Source: Oceanicaulis sp. BBD 1991-10
Lineage (GTDB): Bacteria; Pseudomonadota; Alphaproteobacteria; Caulobacterales; Maricaulaceae
Assembly: GCA_001657295.1 (NCBI GenBank)
Contig: LYSW01000033.1
Span: 1-45,720, forward strand
DNA: 45,720 nucleotides
Direction of reading: 5' to 3'
A program made the position numbers and the translations under genes. Below, piece after piece: positions 15,830 through 24,744 of this stretch (positions are counted from its first letter, which is position 1; every line of letters starts with the position of its first letter). The notes beneath the pieces were generated by a model. The model was not told the DNA's origin. It saw only the letters and a list, made by a program, of their open reading frames with translations, and searched no databases.

Positions 15830-16984
15830 CTATTCCAACTCGACCGCTTCAACCCGACCGTTCTCCAGCAGCAGCGCCAGCTCTCCGCGCTTCAGCCGCA
15901 ACGCGTCCTCGCCGAACACGGAGCGGCGCCACCCTTTGAGCGCGGCGATATCGGCGGCGTCATCGGCCGCGAGCTTCTCAAGGTCGGGAACGGTCGCGAT
16001 CAATCGGGCGGCGACGCCTTCGCGCTCGGCTGCGACCTTCAGGAAGACCTTCAGCATCTCCACCACCGGGCCGATATTGGGCGGGGCGGGTCTGGGTTTT
16101 TCGATCTTCGGCGCATGCGCCTTGGGATCGGCCATGACGGACTGCATCTGGGTGATCAGCCGTTCCGCGGGCCGGGAACGCTCGAAGCCCTTCGGCACGG
16201 CGCGCAGGCCCTTAAGCTCGTCCAGGCTGGTGGGCGCCGCGTGAGCCAGCTCGTAGAGCCCGTCATCCTTGATGATGCGATTGCGCGGCATGTTCCGGGT
16301 CTGCGCTTCGCGTTCGCGCCACTCCGCCGCGGCCTTCAGCGCCGCCAGCCAATTCGGCGTGGTCTTGCGCAGCTTCAAACGCTTCCACGCGTTCTCCGGA
16401 TGCATTTCATAGGTCGCGGGATCGGTGATGAGGTCCATCTCCTCAGCGAGCCAGGATTCCCGCTTCACCTTGGTCAACATCTCGCGGAGCTTGGGATAGA
16501 GATCGCGCAGATAGGTGACGTCGGCGAGCGCGTAGGTCTTTTGCTTGTCCGACAATGGCCGGCGCGACCAGTCGGTGAAACGCGAGCCCTTGTCCAGATT
16601 GGTCCCGAGCAGCGCGCGGACCAGATTGTCATAGCTGATGGAATCACCCAGCCCCACCGCCATGGCGGCGACCTGACTGTCAAAGAGCGGCCTTGGGATC
16701 ACGCTTCCGCCCATGTGGAAGAAAATCTCCAGATCCTGCCGGCAGGCGTGGAACACTTTCTGGACCGCATCGTCGCTCAGCAGCGCCCAGAACGGTGAGA
16801 GATCAATGTTCTCGGCGAGGGGATCAATCAGGACTTCCTTTTCGGCGCACGCCGCCTGGATCAGGCAGAGCTGAGGCCAGAAGGTGGTCTCTCGCATGAA
16901 TTCCGTGTCGATCGCGACGAATTCGGCTTTGCGTAGATCCGCGCAGGCGGCGGCGAGCGACTCAGTATCTGCGATCCATTCCAT
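15830..16984 (-). CDS. rnd: Ribonuclease D
   Basis: 3'-5' exoribonuclease of about 384 residues that matures tRNA 3' ends. DEDD-type motifs are visible: exo I VAIDTEFMRE, exo II VFHACRQDLEIF and exo III YALADVTYLRDLY. An HRDC-like region (AALKAAAEWREREAQTRNMP, NRIIKDDGLYELAH) follows. I prefer the ATG at 16984 (MEWIADTESL); an in-frame ATG at 17014 would add ten residues. It lies between uvrC and the transporter gene on the same strand. Confidence 0.93.
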   Translation of the reverse strand: MEWIADTESLAAACADLRKAEFVAIDTEFMRETTFWPQLCLIQAACAEKEVLIDPLAENIDLSPFWALLSDDAVQKVFHACRQDLEIFFHMGGSVIPRPLFDSQVAAMAVGLGDSISYDNLVRALLGTNLDKGSRFTDWSRRPLSDKQKTYALADVTYLRDLYPKLREMLTKVKRESWLAEEMDLITDPATYEMHPENAWKRLKLRKTTPNWLAALKAAAEWREREAQTRNMPRNRIIKDDGLYELAHAAPTSLDELKGLRAVPKGFERSRPAERLITQMQSVMADPKAHAPKIEKPRPAPPNIGPVVEMLKVFLKVAAEREGVAARLIATVPDLEKLAADDAADIAALKGWRRSVFGEDALRLKRGELALLLENGRVEAVELE

Positions 16985-17029
16985 GGCGTGCGGGTTTAGC
17001 GCCCGCACGCCCATTTGGCGAGGCTGGAT

Positions 17030-18331
17030 TCAGCCATGCTTGAACCGGTCCTTGGCGAACATGCGCGATAGGAAGAACAGCCCTGCGATCAACGAGCCCG
17101 CCGCAACAAAGCAGAATGCGCCCTGGAGCGGGGCGTCGGCCCGCGCCAGCAAGAACAGGATGAAAGGTCCTAGCGTCGCCGCGGCGCCGTTCAGGATGCC
17201 GCTTGCGGCCAGCAGACGCCCGCGGCGTTCGGGGTCGGCGCGCCGTTGAACCATGGCCTGCAAGGGCACCAGGAAGAGCCCGCCGCCAAAGGCGGCGCCG
17301 AACAGGTCGATGAGGATGCGCCGATTGGCCGGGTCGGTGATGAAAGCGATCGCCCCAATCGCTTCGGCGCCCGGCGTGCGGCCGGCGGTGTGAAGCGCGA
17401 GGTCGGCGGGAAAAATCACCAGCATGGCGGCGCCGATCACGGTGAAGATCAGCGCATCTTTGCCGCGATTCAGCACGCCCGTGATCAGGGCGCCCAGGGC
17501 GGCCCCGAATGTGAAAAGCGCCAGGAAGATCGACACCAGCATTCCGCCCGAGCCCAACACCTGCTCGGTGAAGACCGGCAGGACGGTCACAACCGCCGCC
17601 GACATCATCCAGAACCAGGCGATGCCGATCATCGGACGCAGCACCTCCGGGGCTCGAATCGCGAATCCCAGAATGCGCGCGGTCTCAATCACGATATTCC
17701 AGCGGATGCGGAGCTCGGGATTGGATGCAGGGGCGGGCGGCGCCGCCAGCATCCCCAGCCAGCCGATGATCGCCATGGCCACCAAGAGCGCGCCGATCCC
17801 GGCCGGGCCCCAGGTCGCGCCGATATATAGATTGCCGCCGATGGCGCCGGCCAGGATCGCGACATTGATGAAGCCGGCCATCAAGGCGTTGGCGGTGACC
17901 AGCTCATACGGCTCAAGCAGGGTCGGCATGGCGGAGGTGCGGGCCGGGATGAAGAACGCTGTCTGCACGCCCATCAGGAACAGCACTGCGAGCAGGATTA
18001 TCGGATCGCCGAGGAGAAAGCCGGCGGCGGCCCCGAGCATCAACCCGATTTCGGTCAGCTTGAGCGCTTTCATGATCTTGGTGCGGTCAAACCGGTCGGC
18101 GATCTGGCCGGCCAGGGCGGAGAACAGGAAGATCGGCAGGGTGAAGACCGTCGCCGCGATCGGCGTCATCTGCTCGGGCGGCAAATCCATGACCGTGAGG
18201 CCGTGGAAGGTGGCGAGCGCCACCAGGCTCCACCGGAACAGATTGTCGTTAAACGCGCCCAGCACCTGTGCGGCCCAGATGGGCGCATAGCGCCGCTGGC
18301 CCATCAGCTGGACGGTGAGTTTCAGGCTCAT
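17030..18331 (-). CDS. LplT-like MFS transporter (probable lysophospholipid transporter)
   Basis: Inner-membrane protein of 433 residues with about 12 hydrophobic segments. The start QVLGAFNDNLFRWSLVAL and the LAGQIADRFDRTKIMK loop match the LplT branch of the major facilitator superfamily, which flips lysophospholipids inward for re-acylation. Its ATG overlaps the stop of the upstream acyltransferase gene (ATGA), so importer and acyltransferase are made together. That pairing mirrors the LplT-Aas partnership of enterobacteria. The substrate is inferred. Confidence 0.8.
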   Translation of the reverse strand: MSLKLTVQLMGQRRYAPIWAAQVLGAFNDNLFRWSLVALATFHGLTVMDLPPEQMTPIAATVFTLPIFLFSALAGQIADRFDRTKIMKALKLTEIGLMLGAAAGFLLGDPIILLAVLFLMGVQTAFFIPARTSAMPTLLEPYELVTANALMAGFINVAILAGAIGGNLYIGATWGPAGIGALLVAMAIIGWLGMLAAPPAPASNPELRIRWNIVIETARILGFAIRAPEVLRPMIGIAWFWMMSAAVVTVLPVFTEQVLGSGGMLVSIFLALFTFGAALGALITGVLNRGKDALIFTVIGAAMLVIFPADLALHTAGRTPGAEAIGAIAFITDPANRRILIDLFGAAFGGGLFLVPLQAMVQRRADPERRGRLLAASGILNGAAATLGPFILFLLARADAPLQGAFCFVAAGSLIAGLFFLSRMFAKDRFKHG

Positions 18332-19119
18332 TGCGCGCGTCCTTCCGCGATCAGGGCGTTGGTGCGGTCCTCGACAACCTGTTCCAGTTTTTCCAGGAAG
18401 GCGTCCTTGTCCATGCCCGGGCCGATCGGCTCCAGGAATTCAACGACCACGCGTCCGGGATATTTGAAGAAGCTCTGGCGATCCCAACCCAGCCCCAGGC
18501 TCGTCGCCACCGGCGTGCAGGGCCGCTCCAGCAAGGCGTAAAGCCGCCAAACACCGGACCGGTAGCGATGTTTCTCGCCCGGCGCCGACAAATGGCCTTC
18601 CGGGTAGATCAGCACGTCCCGGCCATCACGCCTCAGGCTTTCAATGCCGGCGTTCAAGCGCGCCTGCGCGTCCTCGCCGCCCTGATTGGACAGCACGATC
18701 GCGCCGACTTTGTTCAAGATCCGTCCGACCAACGGGAATTTGTACAAATGATCACCGGCGACGAAGGACAGTTGTGCGATCTGGCTGAGCATGACGAAGC
18801 CGTCGCCCCAGCTATGGTGCTTGGCGCCGAACACCACCGGCTGTGAGGGGAGGCGGTCGCGGCCGCGCACTTCAACCGATATGCCCGCGATATGCTTTAA
18901 AGCCGCGACCTGCGCGGAGCCATACATCTGCAAGCCCCAGGCGATGGGTTTGCGGCTGGGAAAGACGGCGAGCAGCGTGCAGCTCAGGGCGGCGATCACG
19001 GTGATCAGCCAGTAGGCGGCCTCATAGGCGGCGGAGCGCGCCCAGACGATGGCGCCTGGACGCGTTCGGCGGCGCCGTTCAACGGTCTGTGAGGTGACGT
19101 CGTGCATGGCGTCGGTCAT
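18328..19119 (-). CDS. 1-acyl-sn-glycerol-3-phosphate acyltransferase family protein (PlsC-like, copy 1)
   Basis: Membrane-associated acyltransferase of 263 residues. An N-terminal hydrophobic segment (AAYWLITVIAALSCTLLAVF) precedes the HX4D catalytic motif (KHHSWGDG) and the substrate motif YPEGHLSAPG. It uses an acyl donor to fill the sn-2 position of lysophosphatidic acid or a similar lysolipid. It starts 3 bases after the tetR stop with GGAGG eight bases ahead, and overlaps the transporter gene. It shares the G-x-K-H-x-S-x-G-D-G block with the second acyltransferase at 20097-20837. Confidence 0.88.
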   Translation of the reverse strand: MTDAMHDVTSQTVERRRRTRPGAIVWARSAAYEAAYWLITVIAALSCTLLAVFPSRKPIAWGLQMYGSAQVAALKHIAGISVEVRGRDRLPSQPVVFGAKHHSWGDGFVMLSQIAQLSFVAGDHLYKFPLVGRILNKVGAIVLSNQGGEDAQARLNAGIESLRRDGRDVLIYPEGHLSAPGEKHRYRSGVWRLYALLERPCTPVATSLGLGWDRQSFFKYPGRVVVEFLEPIGPGMDKDAFLEKLEQVVEDRTNALIAEGRAQ

Positions 19120-19122
19120 GTC

Positions 19123-19746
19123 TCAGGCCTCCTTCAGCGCAGCCAGGGCGGCGCGGGCGAATTGGTCTGAATGCTCGGTCAGAGCGATCTGGAACCGGCC
19201 CGCCATGCGGTGGGCGGCCGGCTGTAGAACGACGCCGAGCGCAGCGGCGGCCTTGATCTCCGGATCACCCTGCGGGCAATCGCCCGCCTGGATCGCCGCA
19301 GCGATGCGTGCGGCGATCAGCGTCGTCGGGTCAGGGCGGCCCGGCTTATGCCGGCGCCCGAAGCGGAACATATGGGTGAGGTGGTATTCAAACAGCGTCC
19401 GATCATCGTCGGCTGCGGCGCAATACGCGCCAACAACGCGATTGACCGCGTCCTCAAAGTCCGCAGCGTCCTCAAGGGCCGCTTTTACGAGCTGGAACAT
19501 GCGCACATGAATGGCTTCAAACAGCGCTTCAGCTAATTCCTCTTTGCTTTTGAAATATTTGTAGATTGCGCCTTCCGAAACTTCAGCCGCTTGGGCGATT
19601 TCGCGCGTTGAGACTCCGTCGACGCTCTGCTCGGCGAAAAGGGTCAGGGCGCCCCGCTCTATCCGGGCCTTGGTGCTGCCGTCCGCGGCGGTGACGCCTC
19701 GGACATCGTCGCCCCGCAGGCTTGCTTCATCCATTCCAACGCCCAT
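19123..19746 (-). CDS. TetR-family transcriptional regulator
   Basis: Regulator of about 207 residues: N-terminal helix-turn-helix (ARIERGALTLFAEQSVDGVS, TREIAQAAEVSEGAIYKYF) and a variable ligand-binding part. The ATG at 19746 is preferred because AAGGAG is then about eight bases upstream; the ATG at 19752 would touch it. It is the first gene of a tight operon with the acyltransferase and the LplT-like transporter. Four palindromes lie just upstream, so it most likely represses its own operon in response to a lipid or acyl-CoA. The ligand is unknown. Confidence 0.9.
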   Translation of the reverse strand: MGVGMDEASLRGDDVRGVTAADGSTKARIERGALTLFAEQSVDGVSTREIAQAAEVSEGAIYKYFKSKEELAEALFEAIHVRMFQLVKAALEDAADFEDAVNRVVGAYCAAADDDRTLFEYHLTHMFRFGRRHKPGRPDPTTLIAARIAAAIQAGDCPQGDPEIKAAAALGVVLQPAAHRMAGRFQIALTEHSDQFARAALAALKEA

Positions 19747-19830
19747 CGTCATTCTCCTTTGCGCGGCCGAAGCCTGAAATCGTCAGCGGCCCCGTGCGCC
19801 GCCAGCTTGGAGGCGGTCGGGACGCTGTAG

Positions 19831-19850
19831 CAAGTGAACGCCCACTTACT
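19831..19850. promoter_or_regulatory. Operator candidate A (TetR array)
   Basis: Minus-strand reading AGTAAGTG-GGCG-TTCACTTG: a degenerate copy of the palindrome seen at sites B and C. It is the nearest to the regulator gene, about 85 bases before its ATG, and may overlap the promoter. Centre near 19840.5. Confidence 0.55.
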
Positions 19851-19885
19851 TGGTGCAACAGCGCACCGGAGGGAGGGGTGTGTGA

Positions 19886-19907
19886 AGTGAGTGAGCGTTC
19901 ACTTACC
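19886..19907. promoter_or_regulatory. Operator candidate B (TetR array)
   Basis: AGTGAGTGA, four bases, TCACTTACC: two near-complementary half-sites matching site C at 19 of 22 positions. Centre near 19896.5, 56 bases from site A. Confidence 0.65.
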
Positions 19908-19942
19908 ATCGCATACTCGGATGTCCGCGGGCGCATGTCAAC

Positions 19943-19964
19943 AGTGAGTGAGTGTTCACTCACT
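19943..19964. promoter_or_regulatory. Operator candidate C (TetR array)
   Basis: AGTGAGTGA, four bases, TCACTCACT: a perfect 9-bp inverted repeat, the best copy of the array. Centre near 19953.5, 57 bases from site B. TetR-family proteins commonly bind such sites as dimers or paired dimers. Confidence 0.7.
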
Positions 19965-19998
19965 TTTATCGGCGCCTGCCGAAGCCGGCGGATTGAAA

Positions 19999-20016
19999 TG
20001 TGTGAACCCTCACATC
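19999..20016. promoter_or_regulatory. Operator candidate D (TetR array, weak)
   Basis: TGTGTGA, ACCC, TCACATC: a shorter relative with 5 perfectly paired bases next to the spacer (TGTGA/TCACA). Centre near 20007.5, 54 bases from site C and 81 bases beyond the stop of the second acyltransferase gene. The rest of the 344-base gap shows nothing else that I can identify. Confidence 0.45.
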
Positions 20017-20096
20017 TGTCTTGCCCTGTGGGACGCAACGCCGGTCGATGAGGCGTCCGGCCTTTCAATCCCGGGGCAGACGCGCCCGTTCGGCCC

Positions 20097-20837
20097 CTAG
20101 CGGGAAGGCGCGGAGCTTTGGCGGGCCGCCGCATGCGCTTCGGCTTCCAGGGCGCGCGTGCGGCTCTCAATGGCGGTCTCCAGCCGCGTCATGAACGCTT
20201 TGGCGTCTTCGCCGGCGCGGATCGGGGGGAGAAACTCCATCACCACCGGCCGGGGCGTGAGCGCCCATTCCATCTCCGGCCAGGCGCAGCCCAGATTGGT
20301 CGCCACGGGTATGACGGGGCGGTCCAGCGCCCGGGCCAGCTTCCAGACGCCGCGGCGATACCGGCGCTTGCCGCCGACCGGGGATAGACCGCCTTCTGGA
20401 AAAATCAGCGCCGAGCGGCCGTCCGCGCTGAGCCTGTCCACGCCCTCGTCGAGCGCCCCGCCGGCCCGGCGGCCCGCCGCGTCATCGACCACGACCGCCT
20501 CGGCGCGCCGCAGATAAAGTCCGACAAGCGGGAAGCGCAGCATGTGATCGCCGATCACATAGGCGAGGTCCTTGTTGCGCGCGAGATGACACAGACCGTC
20601 GCCATAGCTTTGATGCTTGGCGGCGAAGATCGCCGGTCCAAGTCCCTCGACATGTTCAAGTCCGCGATACTCGACCGGCGCCCCGCACAGGCCCAGCCAT
20701 CCCCGGAAGAGTTTTGCAAACAGGCCGATGGCTGCGACCGCCGGCGCCCGCGAGGACCAAAGCAGAATCGGCGCGAAAAGAAGGGCGAGGGTCCCGGCCA
20801 TCGCCCAGAAGCCGATATGGAAAATGTGCGCGCGCAT
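20097..20837 (-). CDS. 1-acyl-sn-glycerol-3-phosphate acyltransferase family protein (PlsC-like, copy 2)
   Basis: About 246 residues from the ATG at 20837 ([13 protein letters not shown]); an in-frame TTG at 20885 would extend it by 16. A hydrophobic N-terminus ([13 protein letters not shown]) is followed by KHQSYGDG, a complete HX4D motif, and [10 protein letters not shown]. It is similar to the acyltransferase at 18328-19119 but not identical in the motifs (FPEGG versus YPEGH), so the two probably differ in donor or acceptor. It lies upstream of the operator array and ends before it, so read-through could couple it to the TetR operon. Confidence 0.87.
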   Translation of the reverse strand: MRAHIFHIGFWAMAGTLALLFAPILLWSSRAPAVAAIGLFAKLFRGWLGLCGAPVEYRGLEHVEGLGPAIFAAKHQSYGDGLCHLARNKDLAYVIGDHMLRFPLVGLYLRRAEAVVVDDAAGRRAGGALDEGVDRLSADGRSALIFPEGGLSPVGGKRRYRRGVWKLARALDRPVIPVATNLGCAWPEMEWALTPRPVVMEFLPPIRAGEDAKAFMTRLETAIESRTRALEAEAHAAARQSSAPSR

Positions 20838-20885
20838 GTCGGTGGCGAGCTTCGCCGTGTTCTTCGCGCGCCACAAGCGGCGCAA

Positions 20886-20917
20886 ATGCGCGGGCTGCGC
20901 TTGACATGCGCGGGCTG
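20886..20917. repeat. Direct repeat in the divergent plsC2/aspS gap
   Basis: ATGCGCGGGCTG occurs twice (20886-20897 and 20906-20917), 20 bases apart, or about two helical turns. A TTGACA (20901-20906) overlaps the second copy. Possibly a binding site in the control region of aspS; no clear -10 box follows. Confidence 0.35.
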
Positions 20918-21005
20918 TCAGGTGCTTTTCCCGCGACGCTTTTTGCGCCTTCCGGAGGCCGCGCTGTCTACGCGGTCTCTACAACACGAGAACGAATGGT
21001 TCGTC

Positions 21006-22823
21006 ATGCACGCCTATCGCACCCATACGTGCGGAGCGCTGCGCCAAGCCCAGGTGGGTGAAACGGCGCGGCTCTCCGGTTGGATTCACCGCAAACGCGA
21101 CCATGGCGGTCTGCTTTTTGTCGATTTGCGGGACCATTACGGCCTGACTCAATGCGTGCTTGAACCGGACAATCCGCACTTCTCCGCGCTGGAGCATATG
21201 CGGGTTGAAAGCGTCGTGACCGTGACCGGCAAGGTGGTGGCGCGCACCGAAGAGACCGTCAATCCCAACCTGCCCACCGGCGCGGTCGAGTTGCGCGTCG
21301 AAGAGCTGGCGGTGCAGTCCTCAGCCGAGGAATTGCCGCTGCCGGTCTTCGGCGAGCCGGACTGGTCCGAGGAAGTGCGCCTCAAGCACCGCTATGTCGA
21401 CTTGCGCCGTGAAAGCCTGCACAAGCGCATCGTGCTGCGCTCGCAGATCATCGACAGCCTGCGCCGCCGCATGGTCGAAGGCGGTTTCACCGAGTACCAG
21501 ACGCCGATCCTGACCGCGTCGTCTCCGGAAGGCGCGCGCGACTTTCTGGTGCCCTCGCGCCTGCATCCGGGCAAATTCTACGCGCTGCCCCAGGCGCCGC
21601 AGCAGTTCAAGCAATTGATCATGGTCGCGGGCTTTGACCGCTATTTCCAGATCGCGCCGTGTTTCCGCGACGAAGACGCCCGCGCCGATCGCGCGCCGGG
21701 TGAATTCTACCAGCTCGACATGGAGATGAGCTTCGTCACCCAGGAAGAGGTGTTCCAGGCGATCGAGCCGGTGCTGGCGGGCGTGTTTGAAGAATTCGCG
21801 GGCGATCGCATGGTGCCGTCTGAGGCCTTCGCGCGCATCCCTTACGCCGAAGCGATGGCGAAATACGGCTCCGATAAGCCCGATTTGCGCAACCCGATCG
21901 AGATGGAGGCGGTGACCGAGCATTTTGCCGGCTCGGGATTTAAAGTCTTCGCCGGCATGATCGAGAAGAATCCGAAGGTGGAGGTGCGCGCCATACCCGC
22001 GCCGACCGGCGGCAGCCGCGCGTTCTGCGACGGCATGAATAAATGGGCTCAGAAGGATGAGGGCCAGCCGGGCCTGGGCTATATCTTCTGGCGTGAAACC
22101 GACGGCGTCTTGGAAGGCGCCGGTCCGATCGCGAAGAATATCGGTCCGGAACGCACTGAAGCCATCCGCACCCAGCTGGGCCTGAAGGCGGGCGACGCCG
22201 CCTTCTTCGCCGCAGGCGATCCCAAAGACTTCGTCGCCTTCGCCGGCCGCGCGCGCGACCGGGTCGGCCGCGAACTGGGTCTGTTTGAGGACAATGTCTT
22301 CAAGTTTTGCTGGATCATCGATTTTCCCATGTATGAATGGGATGAGGACGAGCGGAAGGTGGAGTTCTCCCACAATCCCTTCTCGATGCCGCAGATGGAT
22401 CCCGACGCCTTCATGGCGCTGGACAAGGACGATCATGAGACCTTGCTGGGCCTGAAAGCCTGGCAGTACGACATCGTCTGCAATGGCGTGGAGTTGTCGT
22501 CCGGCGCAATCCGGAACCACCGTCCGGACGTCATGCTCAAAGCCTTCGAGTTTGCGGGCTATGGCGCGGAGGTGGTTGAAGAGGCCTTTGGCGGCATGCT
22601 CAACGCTTTCCGCTACGGCGCGCCGCCCCATGGCGGCATCGCGCCGGGCGTTGATCGCATTGTCATGCTGCTGGCCGAGCAGGACAATCTGCGTGAAGTC
22701 GTCATGTTCCCGAAAGACCAGCAGGCGCGCGATCTGATGATGAATGCGCCGGCGTCCGCCGAGCCGCGCCAGTTGCGCGAGTTGCACCTGCGTACGGTGA
22801 TCCCGGACGCGCCGAAGGCGTAG
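21006..22823 (+). CDS. aspS: Aspartyl-tRNA synthetase
   Basis: Class II synthetase of 605 residues that charges tRNA with Asp. The ATG at 21006 gives [20 protein letters not shown], the family start; the open frame continues far upstream without homology. Domains: OB-fold anticodon binding ([20 protein letters not shown]), class II core with motif 2 ([20 protein letters not shown]), the bacterial GAD insertion (about 300-420) and motif 3 ([20 protein letters not shown]). In alphaproteobacteria this enzyme can be of the non-discriminating type; the sequence alone does not settle that. Confidence 0.97.
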   Translation: MHAYRTHTCGALRQAQVGETARLSGWIHRKRDHGGLLFVDLRDHYGLTQCVLEPDNPHFSALEHMRVESVVTVTGKVVARTEETVNPNLPTGAVELRVEELAVQSSAEELPLPVFGEPDWSEEVRLKHRYVDLRRESLHKRIVLRSQIIDSLRRRMVEGGFTEYQTPILTASSPEGARDFLVPSRLHPGKFYALPQAPQQFKQLIMVAGFDRYFQIAPCFRDEDARADRAPGEFYQLDMEMSFVTQEEVFQAIEPVLAGVFEEFAGDRMVPSEAFARIPYAEAMAKYGSDKPDLRNPIEMEAVTEHFAGSGFKVFAGMIEKNPKVEVRAIPAPTGGSRAFCDGMNKWAQKDEGQPGLGYIFWRETDGVLEGAGPIAKNIGPERTEAIRTQLGLKAGDAAFFAAGDPKDFVAFAGRARDRVGRELGLFEDNVFKFCWIIDFPMYEWDEDERKVEFSHNPFSMPQMDPDAFMALDKDDHETLLGLKAWQYDIVCNGVELSSGAIRNHRPDVMLKAFEFAGYGAEVVEEAFGGMLNAFRYGAPPHGGIAPGVDRIVMLLAEQDNLREVVMFPKDQQARDLMMNAPASAEPRQLRELHLRTVIPDAPKA

Positions 22824-22833
22824 TCGGACCAGC

Positions 22834-22863
22834 AAAGCCCCGAGATTTCATTCTCGGGGCTTT
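22834..22863. terminator. Bidirectional terminator between aspS and the pentapeptide gene
   Basis: AAAGCCCCGAG (22834-22844) pairs perfectly with CTCGGGGCTTT (22853-22863) over an 8-base loop, with T-rich DNA after it on the plus strand (TTTCATCTTT). It lies between convergent genes and can serve both. Confidence 0.85.
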
Positions 22864-22888
22864 CATCTTTCGGAGGCGCGCGAAGAGA

Positions 22889-24133
22889 TTATCCCTCTTC
22901 GCTCTCCTCGGTCTCGTCTTCGGAATTCGTGTCGGTTTCCGCGCCGGCGAGCTCTTCATCTTCACGCACGGGCAGCTTAGGCGCCGGCGGATTGGGCGGC
23001 GGCGGCGGAGCGACGAGGACCCGGCCCGGTTGGGCTTGCTCGAGGATGATGCGGATCGGTTCGCCAAGCTCCGCGCGCCGGATTTCAAACGACCAATTCA
23101 CTTCACCGGGACCACCGATCAATTCGGCTTCGGCCAGCGCCTCTGCGGCTGCTTCCCAGCCTTCCCGGGCGGCGGCCAGCGCCTCCAGGCGGACCTGGTC
23201 GTTGACCCCGACCTGGATCTCGACATTCGCCAGCGCCTGCTCAAATGCGGCGCGCGCTTGCTCCATCTGAACGCGCTGAACTTCGCGCTGGCGCAAAACT
23301 TGGTCGAGGCTGGAGGCCTGCGCCGCCTCGACGCGAGCCATCTGAACGGCGCGGGCTTCATGGGAGCAGGGCGACAGAGTGACCTGGTCCGGCAGCCCGC
23401 GAACCTCTTCCCCGCAAGCATGGGCGAAAGAGCTCGCATTAAGACCTTGAGCGCCGCGGAAGTCGGCGCCGGTCAGATTCACCGCAAGGAAGCGCGATCC
23501 TTCCAATTGCGCATCGCGCATATCGGCGCCGGTCAAGTCGACATTCTCGAAAATCACGCTGCGGAACTCCGTGTAGCGCGCATCGATTCCGTCCAGTCGC
23601 GCGCCGACGAAATGGCTTTCGGTCAGCTGCGCGTTGCGAAAATCAACGTCCGAGAATTTCGTCTGACGAAACACGGCCTGCCTGGCGCTGACATCGCTCA
23701 GATCGGCGCCGTCAAGATCGACAAGCATGAACACGGCGTTGTCCAGGGTGGAGTCCTGCAAGCCCGAGCGGTCGAGCTGAACCCGGTGCAAACGGGCGCG
23801 CGTGAGGTCCACTTCCCGAAGATTGGCGCCTTCAAGGCTGACATTGGCCAGTCGAGCTTCGATGAGGGAGGCTTCCTGCAGGTCGGCGTCTTCCAGATTG
23901 AGGTCGATCAGGCGGGCGCCGAGGAGTTCAGCCTCCCGGAAATTGCTCCTTGCAAAGTCGCCGCCGAGAAACTGGGCGCCAGCAAGGTTCGCCGCCTGGA
24001 AACTGCAATCGGTGCAGTCGCCGCCGATCACCAGACGGCGGTGCGGCTCGTCGATCCCGCGCGCTTCCGCGACGGCGGGCCCGGCGAACAGGACGCCGGC
24101 GAGAGCTGAAAGGATGAGGCGGCGCAATTGCAT
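22889..24133 (-). CDS. Secreted pentapeptide-repeat protein with coiled-coil and acidic tail
   Basis: About 414 residues from the ATG at 24133. A signal peptide (MQLRRLILSALAGVLFAGPA) precedes a cysteine pair (GGDCTDC). Then about 200 residues of pentapeptide repeats (A(D/N)LxxAxL pattern, for example ADLQEASLIEARLANVSLEG), which fold as a right-handed quadrilateral helix. The repeat ends in a second cysteine pair (HACGEEVRGLP..LSPC). A helical, Gln/Glu-rich region follows (about 265-345), then a Pro-rich stretch (PPPPPNPPAPKLP) and a Glu/Asp-rich tail. It should act in the periplasm or envelope. Function unknown. It is next to a smaller paralogue. Confidence 0.8.
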   Translation of the reverse strand: MQLRRLILSALAGVLFAGPAVAEARGIDEPHRRLVIGGDCTDCSFQAANLAGAQFLGGDFARSNFREAELLGARLIDLNLEDADLQEASLIEARLANVSLEGANLREVDLTRARLHRVQLDRSGLQDSTLDNAVFMLVDLDGADLSDVSARQAVFRQTKFSDVDFRNAQLTESHFVGARLDGIDARYTEFRSVIFENVDLTGADMRDAQLEGSRFLAVNLTGADFRGAQGLNASSFAHACGEEVRGLPDQVTLSPCSHEARAVQMARVEAAQASSLDQVLRQREVQRVQMEQARAAFEQALANVEIQVGVNDQVRLEALAAAREGWEAAAEALAEAELIGGPGEVNWSFEIRRAELGEPIRIILEQAQPGRVLVAPPPPPNPPAPKLPVREDEELAGAETDTNSEDETEESEEG

Positions 24134-24187
24134 AGGCTGCAAACTAGCCACAGTACGCGCCAGGATCGACTTAAATAGCAGTAACGC

Positions 24188-24685
24188 TCAGCGCGCGCTG
24201 CAGGCGGCGACCGTCAGGCCGGGCGGCAAACGCGTATACCGGTCGCCGCAGGCGGCGCTGAGTTGGCCCTGAGTGAGGCCGCGAGCCGTTTCAAGCTCCG
24301 CGCCGGACAGATTGGCTCCGTCAAGGCGCGCGCCGGACAGATCGGCGCCCCCGAAATATGCACCGACGGCGGTGGCGCGGCGAAGGTCGGCGTTGCGAAA
24401 GCTGGCGCCGGTGAATCGTGCGCCGAAGAGATTCGCGACCGACAGGTCCGCTCCGTCGAAGCGGGAGCGGTTCATGGTCGCCAGGCTGAGATCGGCCTGG
24501 CGCAGACGGGAATGGGAGACATCGATGCCGGGCAGATCGCGATAGGCGAGGTCCGCCTGAAATAGATTGCAGCCTGTGCAGGACTGACCGGCCTGGACGC
24601 GCGCGATATCGCTGGCGCTCTGGGCGTAGGACGCGGTTGCGGCGCTGAGCGCGACACCCAACGCAATCAGACAGTGTTTCAACAT
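24188..24685 (-). CDS. Secreted pentapeptide-repeat protein (short paralogue)
   Basis: 165 residues from the ATG at 24685, which has GGAGG seven bases ahead. A signal peptide (MLKHCLIALGVALSAATASY followed by A) is followed by SCTGCNLFQADL, pentapeptide repeats (ANLFGARFTGASFRNADLRR) and a terminal ACGDRYTRLPPGL..AACS. The cysteine caps before and after the repeat match those of the larger neighbour at 22889-24133, 54 bases away, so the two probably arose by duplication. No enzymatic motif is seen. Confidence 0.8.
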   Translation of the reverse strand: MLKHCLIALGVALSAATASYAQSASDIARVQAGQSCTGCNLFQADLAYRDLPGIDVSHSRLRQADLSLATMNRSRFDGADLSVANLFGARFTGASFRNADLRRATAVGAYFGGADLSGARLDGANLSGAELETARGLTQGQLSAACGDRYTRLPPGLTVAACSAR

Positions 24686-24744
24686 GGCGCGCCTCCAGGG
24701 GGCGAGATCCAAATCCGCCACCGCCCCTGCAAACTTTGCGCCGA

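Noticed and set aside
21321-22835. 504-codon open frame on the minus strand opposite aspS
   Set aside because: Mirror of the third-position GC bias of aspS; no recognisable domain.
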